From Cercophora sp. LCS_1 (lineage: Eukaryota > Ascomycota > Sordariomycetes > Sordariales > Lasiosphaeriaceae), in assembly GCA_036250225.1 (NCBI GenBank), contig JAPZLL010000031.1:364825-428824 (forward strand): a DNA stretch of 64,000 bases, read 5' to 3'. The notes beneath the pieces were generated by a model. That model was not told where the DNA came from and made no database searches. It was given only the letters and a program-made list of their open reading frames with translations. This document shows, in pieces, positions 1 to 10,525 of the stretch (within the stretch, counting starts at the first letter, position 1; each line of letters opens with the position of its first letter). A program made the position numbers and the translations under genes.

Positions 1-940
1 ATTTCACGAATCCGGGGAAGGCTCGCCGGTCGGCAGCTGACATAAAGTTGGCCGAGGTCAAAATGGGGCCCCGCCAATGACCGGAGGTGGGCATCGGGAG
101 CCGCAAATGTGGGTGGGCTCTCCGCGCTTTGCCGCACGCGAACGTTTCCGACGTCAAGCCTATGACGCATTTTCACATGAGAGAACCCACGTCTCAGGTG
201 TTTTCGATCTCGCACGACACCAGGCTCGGGGTGCCCAAAGCACAGGGCAGAGCCGGATGGCAGCTGGCTTTAAGGGTAATTGATGTGTTTGGGGCCGGAT
301 CGATGACAGAGGAATTGCGCACGCCAATGCTCAGGCGACGCTCAACTGCGGCTTCCCTGACGTTTTCCAAGACGCAGATCCCCAAGTTTGCAGTGGCCAG
401 CCACGCGGGGGAGGGGTAGCACAGCGGCGCTCGGTAATTCGGCCAACGGGCGGACTATTGGCACTGTGCTGTCCAGGGGCTGGGCGACACAACGGCAGCT
501 CTCGGCCCAAGGGATTTCGCAGCTGGCGACATCAAAGAAGGCCAGGACAAGCAATTCCCCACACAGTCCCCATGCCAGTCGAGTCCAGTTCCCCGAGGCC
601 TCGCCCGAGAGTCAGTCGGCATGGGCACGGGGCGAACGGGTCGCCGGGGGCAGATAGCCGCTAGACCGATGTCTCCCGAGGAACGGAGGGTCCCTGGGTG
701 TGCTCGACGCTGGCTGCTGCTAATCTGACTCATGTGCGCGCTGCCTTTTATACGGCGAGTCTCCTGTTTCTCCCTTATTGCCGGCACTATTCGACATTGT
801 TTCTTTCTGTTTGTTGGCATTGTACTCTCCCCTCTCCGCATTCGTCCCTCTCTCCCTTACATCGAGGCGCAACTGCTAAGCCCGAACCCCGCGGCACGCT
901 ACAAACTCTAATCCTCGCATCCACTGCCACCGCCGCCACC
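1..940. other. Upstream region of isocitrate lyase gene
   Basis: No gene is supported here; the short frames on both strands have no recognisable domains. The right part serves as promoter and 5' leader of the isocitrate lyase gene. Visible elements are a CCAAT box near 74-78, two matches to the CreA/CRE-1 carbon-catabolite motif SYGGRG (69-74 on the minus strand, 405-410 on the plus strand), a TATA-like TTTATA at 747-752, and a pyrimidine-rich tract near 820-870. CreA motifs fit the known glucose repression of glyoxylate-cycle genes, but such short motifs also occur by chance. Confidence 0.6.
747..752 (+). promoter_or_regulatory. TATA-like element of isocitrate lyase gene
   Basis: TTTATA lies about 190 nt before the start codon, followed by a pyrimidine-rich tract as often found at fungal transcription starts. 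It is the only TATA-like sequence I noted close to the gene. Confidence 0.4.
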
Positions 941-2647
941 ATGGCTGCCAACAACATGCTTAATCCCGCCGTGGACCCCAGCCGGGAGGAGGAGCTCTTC
1001 CAGAAGGAGGTGGCCGAGGTCAAGAAGTGGTGGAGCGACTCGCGATGGCGGTACACAAAGCGGCCCTTCACGGCCGAGCAGATCGTGTCCAAGCGCGGCA
1101 ACCTCAAGATCGAGTACGCCAGCAATGCCCAGTCCAAGAAGCTGTGGCAGATCCTTGAGGACCGCTTCCAGAAGAAGGATGCCAGCTACACGTACGGGTG
1201 TCTGGAGCCCACCATGGTGACCCAGATGGCCAAGTACCTCGACACCGTCTACGTCTCGGGCTGGCAATCGTCGTCAACGGCGTCGGCCTCAGATGAGCCG
1301 GGTCCCGATCTCGCTGACTACCCCTACACCACGGTTCCTAACAAGGTGTCCCACTTGTTCATGGCTCAGCTCTTCCACGACCGCAAGCAGCGCCAGGAGC
1401 GTCTGTCTACGCCGGTTTCGCAGCGCTCCAAGCTCGCCAACGTCGACTACCTGCGGCCCATTATTGCCGATGCCGACACTGGCCACGGCGGTCTGACGGC
1501 CGTCATGAAGCTCACCAAGCTGTTCATCGAGAAGGGCGCGGCCGGCATCCACATTGAGGACCAGGCGCCGGGCACCAAGAAGTGTGGCCACATGGCCGGC
1601 AAGGTGCTGGTGCCCATCAGTGAGCACATCAACCGCCTGATTGCCATCCGCGCCCAGGCCGATATCATGGGCTCGGACCTGCTCGCCATTGCGCGTACTG
1701 ACGCCGAGGCGGCCACGCTCATCACCACGACCATCGACCCGCGCGACCACGCTTTCATCATGGGCGCCACCAACCCCAACCTCCAGCCTCTCAACGATCT
1801 GATGATGGCTGCCGAGCGTGCCGGCAAGTTTGGCGACGAGCTCCAGGCCATCGAGGACAGCTGGATGGCCCAGGCCGGGCTCAAGCGCTTCGACGAGGCC
1901 GTCCTCGACACCATCGCCGCCGGCTCGTACCCGGATCCCAAGGGCCTCGCCGCCCAGTACCGTGCCCAGGTCAAGGGCAAGCAACTTTCCAACAGCGAGA
2001 CGCGCGCCATTGCCCGCGGTATTCTTGGTGTCGACATCCACTTTGACTGGGACGCGCCGCGCACGCGCGAGGGCTACTACCGCCTCAAGGGCGGCTGCGA
2101 CTGCTCGGTCAACCGCGCCATTGCTTATGCCCCCTACTGCGACGCCATCTGGATGGAGAGCAAGCTGCCCGACTACAAGCAGGCCGAGGAGTTTGCCAAG
2201 GGCGTCCACGCCGTGTGGCCCGAGCAAAAGTGAGTTATTCCACCCAGGACCCTCTCTTCGATAACAAGTATACCAACTGACCGCCACAGGCTCGCCTACA
2301 ACCTCTCGCCCTCATTCAACTGGAAGACGGCCATGCCCCGCGCGGAGCAGGAGACGTACATCCGCCGCCTGGCCAAGCTCGGCTACTGCTGGCAGTTCAT
2401 CACACTCGCCGGTCTGCACACGACGGCGCTCATCAGCGACCGCTTTGCGCGCGCCTACAGCCAGCAGGGCATGCGTGCCTACGGCGAGCTGGTGCAGGAG
2501 CCCGAGATGGAGCTCGGCGTCGACGTGGTCAAGCACCAGAAATGGAGCGGTGCCAACTATGTCGACGAGCTGCAAAAGATGGTGACGGGCGGTGTCAGCT
2601 CAACGTCGGCAATGGGTAAGGGTGTGACCGAGGACCAGTTCCACTAA
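941..2647 (+). CDS. acu-3: Isocitrate lyase (glyoxylate cycle)
   Basis: Two exons, 941-2229 and 2290-2647, encode 548 aa; the 60-nt intron (GTGAGT...CACAG) falls near the C-terminus, between the [10 protein letters not shown] and [11 protein letters not shown] segments. Isocitrate lyase cleaves isocitrate to succinate and glyoxylate, allowing growth on acetate, ethanol and fatty acids. The signature KKCGHM is present with the catalytic cysteine at about residue 215, along with the DADTGHGG and IEDQ metal/substrate segments. Length matches fungal enzymes (about 540-550 aa). There is no mitochondrial presequence, which argues against 2-methylisocitrate lyase, and the end (TEDQFH) is not a canonical SKL-type peroxisomal signal. 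The ATG sits in a good Kozak context (CCACCATGGC). The next gene is convergent. The symbol follows the Neurospora name; icl1 or acuD is used elsewhere. Confidence 0.97.
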
Positions 2648-3003
2648 AGTAATGAGGGGGGCGTTGCGTTTCTTGTAGGAAAGAGAGATGAGACGAGAGA
2701 CAAAAGACGGCCTTGTTTTAGACTATTGATATCATTTTGTATTCTAGGCCTTTTTTTTTGGTTTTGCGGTTTGGAGCTCCTTTTGGATAAGGACCGATGG
2801 CGGTATGGATATACCGACCTTTTCTCTCTTTTTTCTCTCTCCCTCTGAGTTAGAACGAAACGGCATTTTGCATCGCATGGCCTGCCATCAATGAATTGAA
2901 AAGCATACAAATCATCACTGATATATGCGTGAATGTGTAAAGTGAAGTAAGTGGGTATCAATCTTTTTTATCTATCCAAATATCCATGCTAGAAAAAAAA
3001 GAG
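2648..3003. other. Convergent intergenic region, icl / MFS transporter
   Basis: These 356 nt hold the 3' ends of two converging genes. They are T-rich with a T9 run near 2750 and a CT-rich stretch near 2820-2850. No gene is seen. Confidence 0.6.
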
Positions 3004-4710
3004 TTATGCCTTTTCAACATCGTGTTTTACAGCAAACCGACTGGCCCCCCTCAACTTGGCCCCCCAAAACCAAATGATCCAAGGCGCCGGAATCCCCAAC
3101 ACAACCGCCAACAAGCCCAGCACGCTTCCTCCCCATCCATACCCCAACGTCCCAAACAGCGCCGGCACAAACAGCGGAAACACGCAAGCCAACAACGACC
3201 GTAGGAAACAACACGCCGCCGACGCGCTCGCCGAATGCAGTTTATACGAATCGGAAATATACGCACTCGTGCACTGGTACGTAATAATGCTGCTCCCCGC
3301 AAACAACGCAGCCCCCAGATTCGGAACGATGAAATGCAGTTTCGCCTGCGCGGACCAGGCGTACAAGAAGATGCCACAGGGCGTGAGAATGGACGAGGGG
3401 ACCATAAGCGGGACGCGGAACTCGGGAACGCCGTTATCGTTTTCCTTCTCCGTCGACACGTTGTATCGTCGTTTGCAGTAGGCGTACATCCGATCTGTCG
3501 ATGGGGCGCAGATGTTCACGCCTATGAGCGAGCCAACGGCCAACGACAGGTAGTTGAGGGTTGCGTCGCCGCGGGGCATGCCGTACCGGCCCTCCCAGAG
3601 GCCGGGGAAAGATGAGATCAAGAGCCAGAGCATGCCGAAGTTGAAGGCCTGGTAGAGGGCGAGGAGCTGGACGATGGGCTGGGTGGCGAGCATGACCCAT
3701 GGTCTGGAGAGTGCGATACGCAAGAGTTTGGTGAGGGTGCGGTCGGGGTGTTTCTGCTCGGTTTCGGTCTTGAGGTTTGGGTTGTCGGTGCGCTGGCGAA
3801 GTTGGCGCGCTTTGAGCTGGAGCAGGCGCGGGGCGTATGTTTCTTGAAGGAAGAAAAAGGCGATGAATTGTACGACCAGGTTGAGGATCACGACCGACCA
3901 GAAACACCACCGCCACGTTGTGTATTGTGAGATGTAACCGCCTGCGATGGGGCCTATGGCCGGGCCGAGGACGGGCGCCAGCTGGTAGATGGCGATGCCC
4001 TTGCCGCGCTCTTCGGGCCGCCAGCAGTCGGTCAGCACGCCGCTGCCCATGCCGACCGAAGCGGAACCACCCAGGCCAGCGAGGAAGCGGAAGGCGATGA
4101 TTTGGGTTTGGGAGGTGGCGAAGCCGCAGAGTGTTGTGAAGAGGATGAAGACGGTGTTGCCCAGGCGGATGACGGGCATGCGGCCAAACACTTCGGAGCA
4201 GGGGGAGAGCACAAAAGGGCCGAGGGCGTAGGCAAGAAGGAAGATGGAGAGCACGAGCTGGAGCTCAGCAGGTTGGGTGATGGATAGCTCTTCGCCGATG
4301 GAGGGGAGGGCTGGTGCTGTGATGGAGGAGCAGAGCGGGGAGAGGAAGGCAAATGTCGAGATGATGAGCGACGTCTGTTGTGGTTAGCCATCACGCATGC
4401 TCTCAGGCGGCATGGGGGAGAGACATACGGCCCATTTTTGCCGCTTGCTCCAGTTCTTTGGGTTTGCTGGGTCATCTGGCCCGTCCCATGTCACGGTGAT
4501 GGTGTCGTCGACATTGTTCTCGTTCTCAACCACGGTCACGGCCGACACAAACGACGGACTGTACTCGGACCGTGTGGGCGAGAGACCGTCGGGGACAAAC
4601 AAGCTGTCTGCCTTCTTCTCATACGTGATTGTTTGCTCAGTGAGTGTTTGCGTCGAGTCGTTTGTCGGTGGTCCAGCACCGGGCAACACAGGACTCGGTG
4701 AGGCCGCCAT
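3004..4710 (-). CDS. MFS transporter, DHA1 (multidrug/polyamine-type) family
   Basis: Two exons on the minus strand, 4710-4429 and 4374-3004, with a 54-nt intron (GTATGT...CAACAG) rejoin a 550-aa protein. A hydrophilic N-terminus of about 90 aa ends in PKNWSKRQKWA, the usual entry to the first membrane helix of fungal DHA1 transporters, and the spliced frame continues TSLIISTFA. The SEVFGR segment follows helix 2. The GSGVLTDCW, PEERGKGIA and GPIAGGYISQY segments then correspond to helices 4-6 of the multidrug-resistance group. About 12 membrane segments are expected. Such proteins are plasma-membrane proton antiporters exporting drugs, polyamines or metabolites; the substrate cannot be told. 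No biosynthetic genes lie next to it, so a cluster-specific exporter is not indicated. Confidence 0.93.
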
Positions 4711-6409
4711 GGGGAGAGAGGGGGAACGATGGCGCTTGACGGCGGGAAATAACGTCGAGAAATAAAGGGTTCTGTAGTGCTATGAATCGGCAGCCGGGTC
4801 GTCCTGACTCGGGCGCAAAACGAGGGAGGGGACGATGGCCAAGTATCTTCTCTACCGGCTATGGAATGAATGGCATGCCGGGTGATCGGGCAAGACGACG
4901 GGGAGCGTGGTTCAACAGGAATCAGACGAGCGCAACAAGAGGCAAACAACATGGTCCCCCGCGTGGATAGGGTAGAAGCCGGTCTTTTGAAGCGTCCCGG
5001 ACACGAGGACGAGATGCCTTCGGCCAGGGTAAACAAACCCCTGACTCTAACGTGGCCGTGGCTGGCGTCTGGATGCCGCCGTCCGGGGCGCTGGGTGGAG
5101 CAATAAACATGGCTTCATGCATCATGGAGACCTGTCGAGCTTCTAGACTCCGTGTCCGTTCCTCGTCCAGTGTGCGCAGGCAATCGAGCACGCGGTCAGC
5201 TGCCCTTTTCAGAAGACCTAACGTTGAACCGGGCGGGTATCGAACGCACCCGCGAACCGCTAAAATCTGATCTCCCGGGAAGGGCTTCAGCCACCCATTT
5301 CCGCCGATCCACCGGCTTTGATTGGGTTCCAACGCTCCCAGCACACGGCGCACAGCAGCAACATGTCTCGCCGCTGTGCTCGCCCAAGAAACACCACCAC
5401 TAGCCAGGCCATATCGCCGTCGCACACAGGCCGTGGCACACTGCCGTGACCGGATCCAGCATGAAACCGCCCCCGGGACCGAGCAGCGCAACGCAGCAGT
5501 GCAGCAGCAGCACTCGATGCTGTCCTGTGCAAGCAGTCGTGCCAGGAGGGGGGTCAATAACGTGACAAACCAGAATTCCCAATCCGTCGTAGCCCCATAA
5601 GGCGCTGAAAAAAGGCTTGACTGAAGGCGCCAAATCGATCGAAAATCCCTAGTGGCGTTCGGGCAAGCGAGTCTTCCCCTGTCAAGGCCTGTCAAGGCCT
5701 GTCAAGGCCAATCGGGGATGCTTCCTCGCCGTTTTGCCGAGCGCCACCGCACCAGGTTGTCGGGTCTGCGACGGGGTGCTGCATCGCGAGTCCAAAAACG
5801 GAAAGCCCTAAAAGCTGTCAAAGCGGGGGATATGAACAGCATAGAATTGTGAAATTGACTTGTCTCCTTGTGGCGGTGAATACGGTGAAGATGAGGGCTG
5901 AGCCCCGGGGTCCTGTCACGCGTGACGCCAGTTCAGGGAGTCTCAGTCGACATATTTGGGAAGGTGGTCTGCAGTCGAGACATGGTTGGGTCTTTGTGGC
6001 GGCACTTTGTGCCTAATGAATACCTGGTAAATCGACAAGTTTTTCCTCTCGCTGAGGATGGAAAATGTGATGTGATGGGTCCAGTCATGCCTTTTCATCA
6101 GATCAGTGACCCTTTTTTTTTTTTCAAAACGCCACGTTGCTGTCAAAGTATATCGTCGAAACACACAGAAACCGGAAGGCGCGTGTCGGTGCTCAATTTG
6201 AAAATCCCAACGGCTGAGTCGTTGACGAAAGCCGTTTCTAGGTTTGAACATCCCGAAGCCCGCGGTACGCGGTATGACCGAGACGAAAACACTTGTTCTC
6301 TTTCTCCATCTCGTCGTAGCGTCCAATTTCGGAGAAGCGATCCATTGACCAACCATCTCTATTCAAAACGTCAAAAACATTGAAACCCGTTCTCAGCTGG
6401 CTCCGCCGC
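4711..6409. other. Divergent intergenic region, MFS transporter / F-box-like gene
   Basis: No gene is supported in these 1.7 kb. They contain the promoters of the two flanking divergent genes, three tandem copies of a 10-mer at 5681-5709 and a T12 run near 6112. A tRNA-like sequence near 5225-5285 on the minus strand does not fold into a proper T-arm. Confidence 0.55.
5681..5709. repeat. Short tandem repeat, GTCAAGGCCT x 2.9
   Basis: Three consecutive copies of the 10-mer GTCAAGGCCT, the last missing its final base. It stands alone in the intergenic region and has no evident gene association. Confidence 0.9.
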
Positions 6410-6946
6410 ATGTGGAGAAAGGCCGACAAGTCGAGACCGAGGAGGAAAGAGGACCCGCCAGCGAATGTCCCTTCCAAATCTGAGCCCGCGCCAGCCAAAC
6501 AAGCTCGTCGAGATGTGATAATCAACACGAGGCCACAAAACGCCAGGGAGCTGCGCAATGCGACGTCCAGTCCGCTCTGCAAGCTACCCGACGAACTCCT
6601 CATCCAAATCATGGAGCACCTCGAACCACTCGATATCTACCGTCTTCGACAGACCAACTACACCTTCCTCCGCATCTTTGCCTATCTGACCTTCAAGGAG
6701 CACCACGGGACGCCGGGTGACAGTCGGAGGCACCGCAATCCGTGGCCTACCCCCGGCCACCTGTTCTGGAAAGCGGTCCTCCAAAAGCTGTGGCGTCAGC
6801 ATCTGAACGGGGAGGATCGTGATCATAAGCTGCATATGTGCCTTACATGTACGGCGATAAGAGAACGGCGGTATTCCATGCCTGTGATAGAAAGACCTGA
6901 ATCGTATCGGGGTTCTGAGCAGGGTCAGACAGTCACTTCCGGCTAG
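6410..6946 (+). CDS. Short F-box-like protein
   Basis: A single frame of 178 aa begins at the first ATG (MWRKADKSRP); the frame is open slightly further upstream but only from non-ATG codons. Residues about 1-50 are basic, proline-rich and probably disordered. Residues about 57-90 (CKLPDELLIQIMEHL, then PLDIYRLRQTNYTFLRIF) fit the F-box consensus, which binds Skp1 in SCF ubiquitin ligases. A later stretch has a CLTC pair followed by basic residues, resembling the partial zinc-like motif common in short fungal F-box proteins. No substrate-binding repeat follows, so the protein may be truncated or may act through its F-box alone. It lies upstream of, and convergent with, the small secreted protein gene. 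Confidence 0.6.
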   Translation: MWRKADKSRPRRKEDPPANVPSKSEPAPAKQARRDVIINTRPQNARELRNATSSPLCKLPDELLIQIMEHLEPLDIYRLRQTNYTFLRIFAYLTFKEHHGTPGDSRRHRNPWPTPGHLFWKAVLQKLWRQHLNGEDRDHKLHMCLTCTAIRERRYSMPVIERPESYRGSEQGQTVTSG

Positions 6947-7184
6947 GGCATTCAATATGTTGTGACTTCTATCATCTCTGTTCCTTGACGGGTCGCGTGC
7001 CTTCCCATCCACCTAGCAGTGGGGTAATATATGCCATCTTTGTCAAATAAGCGTTTTCGAGCTTCCTTCCAATTCCCAATCGATTTGATCTCTATTTTGT
7101 GCATCACTGCTGGTGGATAGCGTCCTCACTCCCCAACCTTGGCAACCGCCATGAACTGCCCCAACCGCATCCAAACCACACCAC

Positions 7185-7555
7185 CTAAGAAGAACCACAA
7201 GGCGGCGGAAAGAGCTCTTCAATAACAGCATTGATCTGCGCCGTGTGACACCCAGGACACCGACAATACTTGTCTCACACCATCAGCCCAGCCCTCAAAA
7301 TCAAAACAATCAAACAAACGAGCACCGTACCTTTGCAGCCCCCGACAGCGGACTCGCAGTCCCCTCGTGCTCAACACACTTGATGAGCGCCTCCTTGGTG
7401 AGCCGCGCCTTGTTATCCACCACCTGCGCAATACACTGCGACGAGTTCATGATGTCATGACAAGCCAGGTCCTTGGCAGAACACTTCTCGGCTGCTTGGG
7501 CATTGACGCCGACGAGGGCGAGACATAGAGCCAGTAACCGAATGGCGAACAGCAT
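7185..7555 (-). CDS. Small secreted cysteine-rich protein (8 Cys)
   Basis: Two minus-strand exons, 7555-7331 and 7268-7185, with a 62-nt intron (GTACGG...ACAAG) encode 102 aa. Residues 1-21 form a clear signal peptide (MLFAIRLLALCLALVGVNAQA). The mature part has eight cysteines at 25, 32, 41, 60, 77, 79, 82 and 99, spacing C6C8C18C16C1C2C16C. Four of them, including the CRCPGC cluster, come from exon 2. This even, dense pattern suggests a disulfide-stabilised extracellular protein. It is not the CFEM spacing. Fungal proteins of this type are often called effectors or surface proteins, but no function can be assigned from sequence. An earlier in-frame GTG was rejected in favour of ATG 7555. 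It is divergent from the DUF1996 gene. Confidence 0.8.
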
Positions 7556-8083
7556 CTTTTCAAGTATCACAAAGAATCAAACACACCAAAAAACCAACAA
7601 ATATGTCGTTGCATGTTTGACAGATCACGGTAGATATATATCACCCGGACCTCCCCGCTGTCAAACGCCTTTCCTGGTAAATAGCCGTTTACCATTCATC
7701 ACATACGGACCCGGGCCATGATCATGCAGCGCGGCAACATCGGCAATAAAAGTGAGCAAACAATCATCCCCCCCCCCCGCCCCTTTACACACCCCAACCC
7801 GCGACCAATTTAAACCATCATCACTGCCCAGATGCCGGTAATATTCAACCCCGTCCTATCAGACACGACACACAACACGGCACTTTTTGGGAGATGTTCT
7901 AGCGGCTAATCTAGAACAGGTGTATTATACTAGTATGTGTATTACCGGGTTGAATGAGATGGGGATGAACAATGTCTTTCCGACATACTCCAAATCTTCC
8001 TTGCTTCTTTTCTTGTGATCCCGAACTGAATCTGTCGGAAATCTGTCATACACGCATCACGGGATCATCGGAGTGAGACAACG
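7556..8083. other. Shared divergent promoter, secreted protein / DUF1996 gene
   Basis: The 528 nt separate two divergent genes that both encode secreted proteins. They hold a TATA-like palindrome at 7633-7642, placed for the leftward gene, and a C11 run at 7768-7778. No gene is seen. Confidence 0.6.
7633..7642 (-). promoter_or_regulatory. TATA element of the small secreted protein gene
   Basis: GATATATATC lies about 80 nt upstream of the minus-strand start at 7555, a usual distance for a fungal TATA box. The palindrome could in principle work in both directions. Confidence 0.5.
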
Positions 8084-9362
8084 ATGAGGTGGACACGGCT
8101 CTTCGTGCTTGCGTCGCTCGCGGCACAAGCAACTGCGGTTGTTCGGTTCCATTGCTCGCAGCTTACCGTCGAGAGATTGGATCCCCTGGTCAACCCGGGA
8201 CAGATCCCGAGCAGTCATGTGCATCAGATTGTTGGTGGTGTTTGTTACTCCTATTCCCGCCTCTTTTCGTGGGATGCTGATGGAGACAGAACGCCTTCAA
8301 CGCAACCATGGACCCGGCGAGGGATCTCCCCAACGAATCGACGTGCACAACCTGCCAGTTCAGCGAGGATTTCTCCAACTACTGGACAGCGATTCTGTAT
8401 TTCCGTGCGCAGAACGGGAGCTACAAGCGGGTGCCGCAGCTGGGGAACAACCAGTTTGAGAAAGCAACGGGGGGACTTACCATTTACTACATGCAGGATG
8501 CGATTTACGACCAGCAGCAAAAGTCCAAAGTCGATGCTTTCAAGCCTGTAGGCCACCCCCGGATCTCTTCATGGGGTACGCAAATGACTGACAGTGTCAG
8601 GGCTTCCGAATGTTCGTAGGCGACATCAACGCCCGCAGCATTGAAGAAGCAGCCCGCTTCCGGCAACTCACCTACGTCTGCATGGACACCTGGACCGACC
8701 GGGCGCCTGAGACCATGTCCGTCCCCCCTTTTTGTCTCTCCCCTTGACTAACAGAAACAGGGCCTTCCCAACCCGTCCCTGTCCCGAAGGCATTATGACT
8801 TCCGTCCGCTTCCCAACGTGCTGGGACGGCAAAAACCTCGACTCACCAGACCACACATCACACATGAGCTATCCCGCGAGCGGCACGTTCGAAAGCGGCG
8901 GTCCATGCCCGTCAACCCACCCGGTGCGCGTCTCGCAGGTCATGTTCGAGGTGGTGTGGGACACCAAGCCCTTTAATAAACTGGAGTGGCCGGCCGACGG
9001 GAGCAGTCCGTTTGTGTGGTCGTTTGGGGACGCGACGGGGTATGCGACGCACGGCGATTACGTGTTTGGCTGGAAGGGCGATGCGTTGCAGCGCATCTTG
9101 GATACGCCGTGCTGGTTTAATACGAATTGTGTGAGCGAGAGTAAGAGTAAGGTGCAGTCGATTGAGGAGATGAACAAGTGTCAGTTGAAGAAGGTTGTGG
9201 AGGAGGATATTGATGGGTGTAAGTTTTCCCTGGATTTGGAGGTGATGGCGAGGGAACTTGCTAACGAATTTAGGGCTTACTGCGCTGCCTGGAGGGTACC
9301 AGGCTGATTTTGGGCACGGGCACGGGCACAAGGTTAGAAAGGAGGTGGACTGGAAGGCTTGA
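8084..9362 (+). CDS. Secreted DUF1996 domain protein
   Basis: Five exons (8084-8239, 8290-8547, 8601-8716, 8761-9218, 9274-9362) encode 358 aa. Introns are 44-55 nt; donors GTTTGT and GTCCGT are weak but the joined frame keeps the family order throughout. Residues 1-18 are a signal peptide (MRWTRLFVLASLAAQATA). The DUF1996 domain fills the rest. Its markers are RFHCSQL, ERLDPLVNPGQIPSSHVHQI, the STCTTCQFSEDFSNYW segment, FRMFVGDINAR, FPTCWDGKNLDSPDH and HGDYVFGW, with several conserved cysteines. Splicing of the last intron restores DGWLTALPGGYQ and a His-rich tail (GHGHGHK). DUF1996 proteins are extracellular fungal proteins, sometimes fused to WSC or carbohydrate-binding modules; none is present here and the activity is unknown. 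Confidence 0.92.
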
Positions 9363-10525
9363 GTGTGTCTCTATGTCAAACGGTAGCGGGGTAATGATGG
9401 TCTTGGAGGAGGGCATATCATGTAATTGGTGAAGTCAGGTTGGGTCTTTCTTTGAGAGCTGGCAAAGACACACACGAGTCTAAGTTTCTCGCCCGGTATG
9501 GAGCAGGAAGATGTCTTTCTTCTGATGGCAATGTGAGGGTGCTCCTGCCTGCTAACTCAGATAACAACTAGCTCCTTCCCCCTTTTCTGGTCTATCGCTG
9601 ATGACTGGCATGCCATCTCGTGCAGTTGGATCTCCTCTCGGCAAACTTTCCATCTCATCATCGCTCGCTTTGGACGCATAATCACTCGCTTTCGGCAGCC
9701 CTTGGATCATCACCACTCGTTACTATCGCTAGACCATGTGGGCATCACCGTTGCAATATAAACCAGCCTGGATTCTGTCCGTCGCGCCAACAGAGTTTTG
9801 GGACTTACTTGAATGTTTCGGCATGGGTTTGGCCGGGGACGAGATAGCCATGCTCCGATCGGCCTGTTGCGGCATGGTCGAACCGACGGGCGTATTCCCA
9901 CTCCGCGCACCACAGATCGGCGAGCTACTTCCGTTCCTTCCCACGCCGCACGATTACGCAACTTACCTGGTCGTGACTCGGCTAGCGGTTGTCGCCCGCT
10001 TCAACAGGAGCACAGCGGAGATGAGAACAATCCTTCCAGCAGGACTCGGCAGAACAGTGTCGGCGCTGAACAACACGAATCTTTTGGTCACGCGGCCTTC
10101 CGGTCGCCAGTTGGAACTCTTGTCTCCTTCAGAAAGCCCGACACATACGTACATGGCAATGATTGTGCTCTTTGTCGGCCAATGGCCCGCGTTGCAGCCC
10201 TTTTAGATCGGATCGACGGTAGTCAGCTTCCGGATAGAGATTGTGGTGGCGTGGTTCTTGGGATCCTTATTGAGGATGGCCAGTCAGGAGGTGAATGCTT
10301 TGGGTCTTGTGACTTCCGCCGCCCTTGCACATTTTGCTCTCTGGCTGCTTGAAAACCGCGCAATGGTCATGGAAAGGTGGCGGCAGGGTTAGTATGGTAG
10401 CGAGTGGGACATGTGGGCATCAGCGGTTTGGGAGATCAACGTTAGGTTATCCAAACATCATATGCGCCAGAAACACCATGATTAACCGATATGTGTTAGC
10501 AAAGCAAAACGTGGCCAACATCCCG
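9363..10525. other. Convergent intergenic region, DUF1996 / GH3 genes
   Basis: These 1.16 kb lie between two gene ends. One ATG-initiated frame of 156 codons on the plus strand (9736-10206) has no recognisable domain, signal or splice continuation, so it is not called as a gene. Confidence 0.5.

Noticed and set aside
5225..5285. tRNA-like TTCGATA segment on the minus strand
   Set aside because: The flanking bases do not form a five-pair T-stem and no matching acceptor or anticodon arm was found.
9736..10206. 156-codon ATG frame between two gene ends
   Set aside because: No domain, signal peptide or intron support; it overlaps a comparable frame in another phase.
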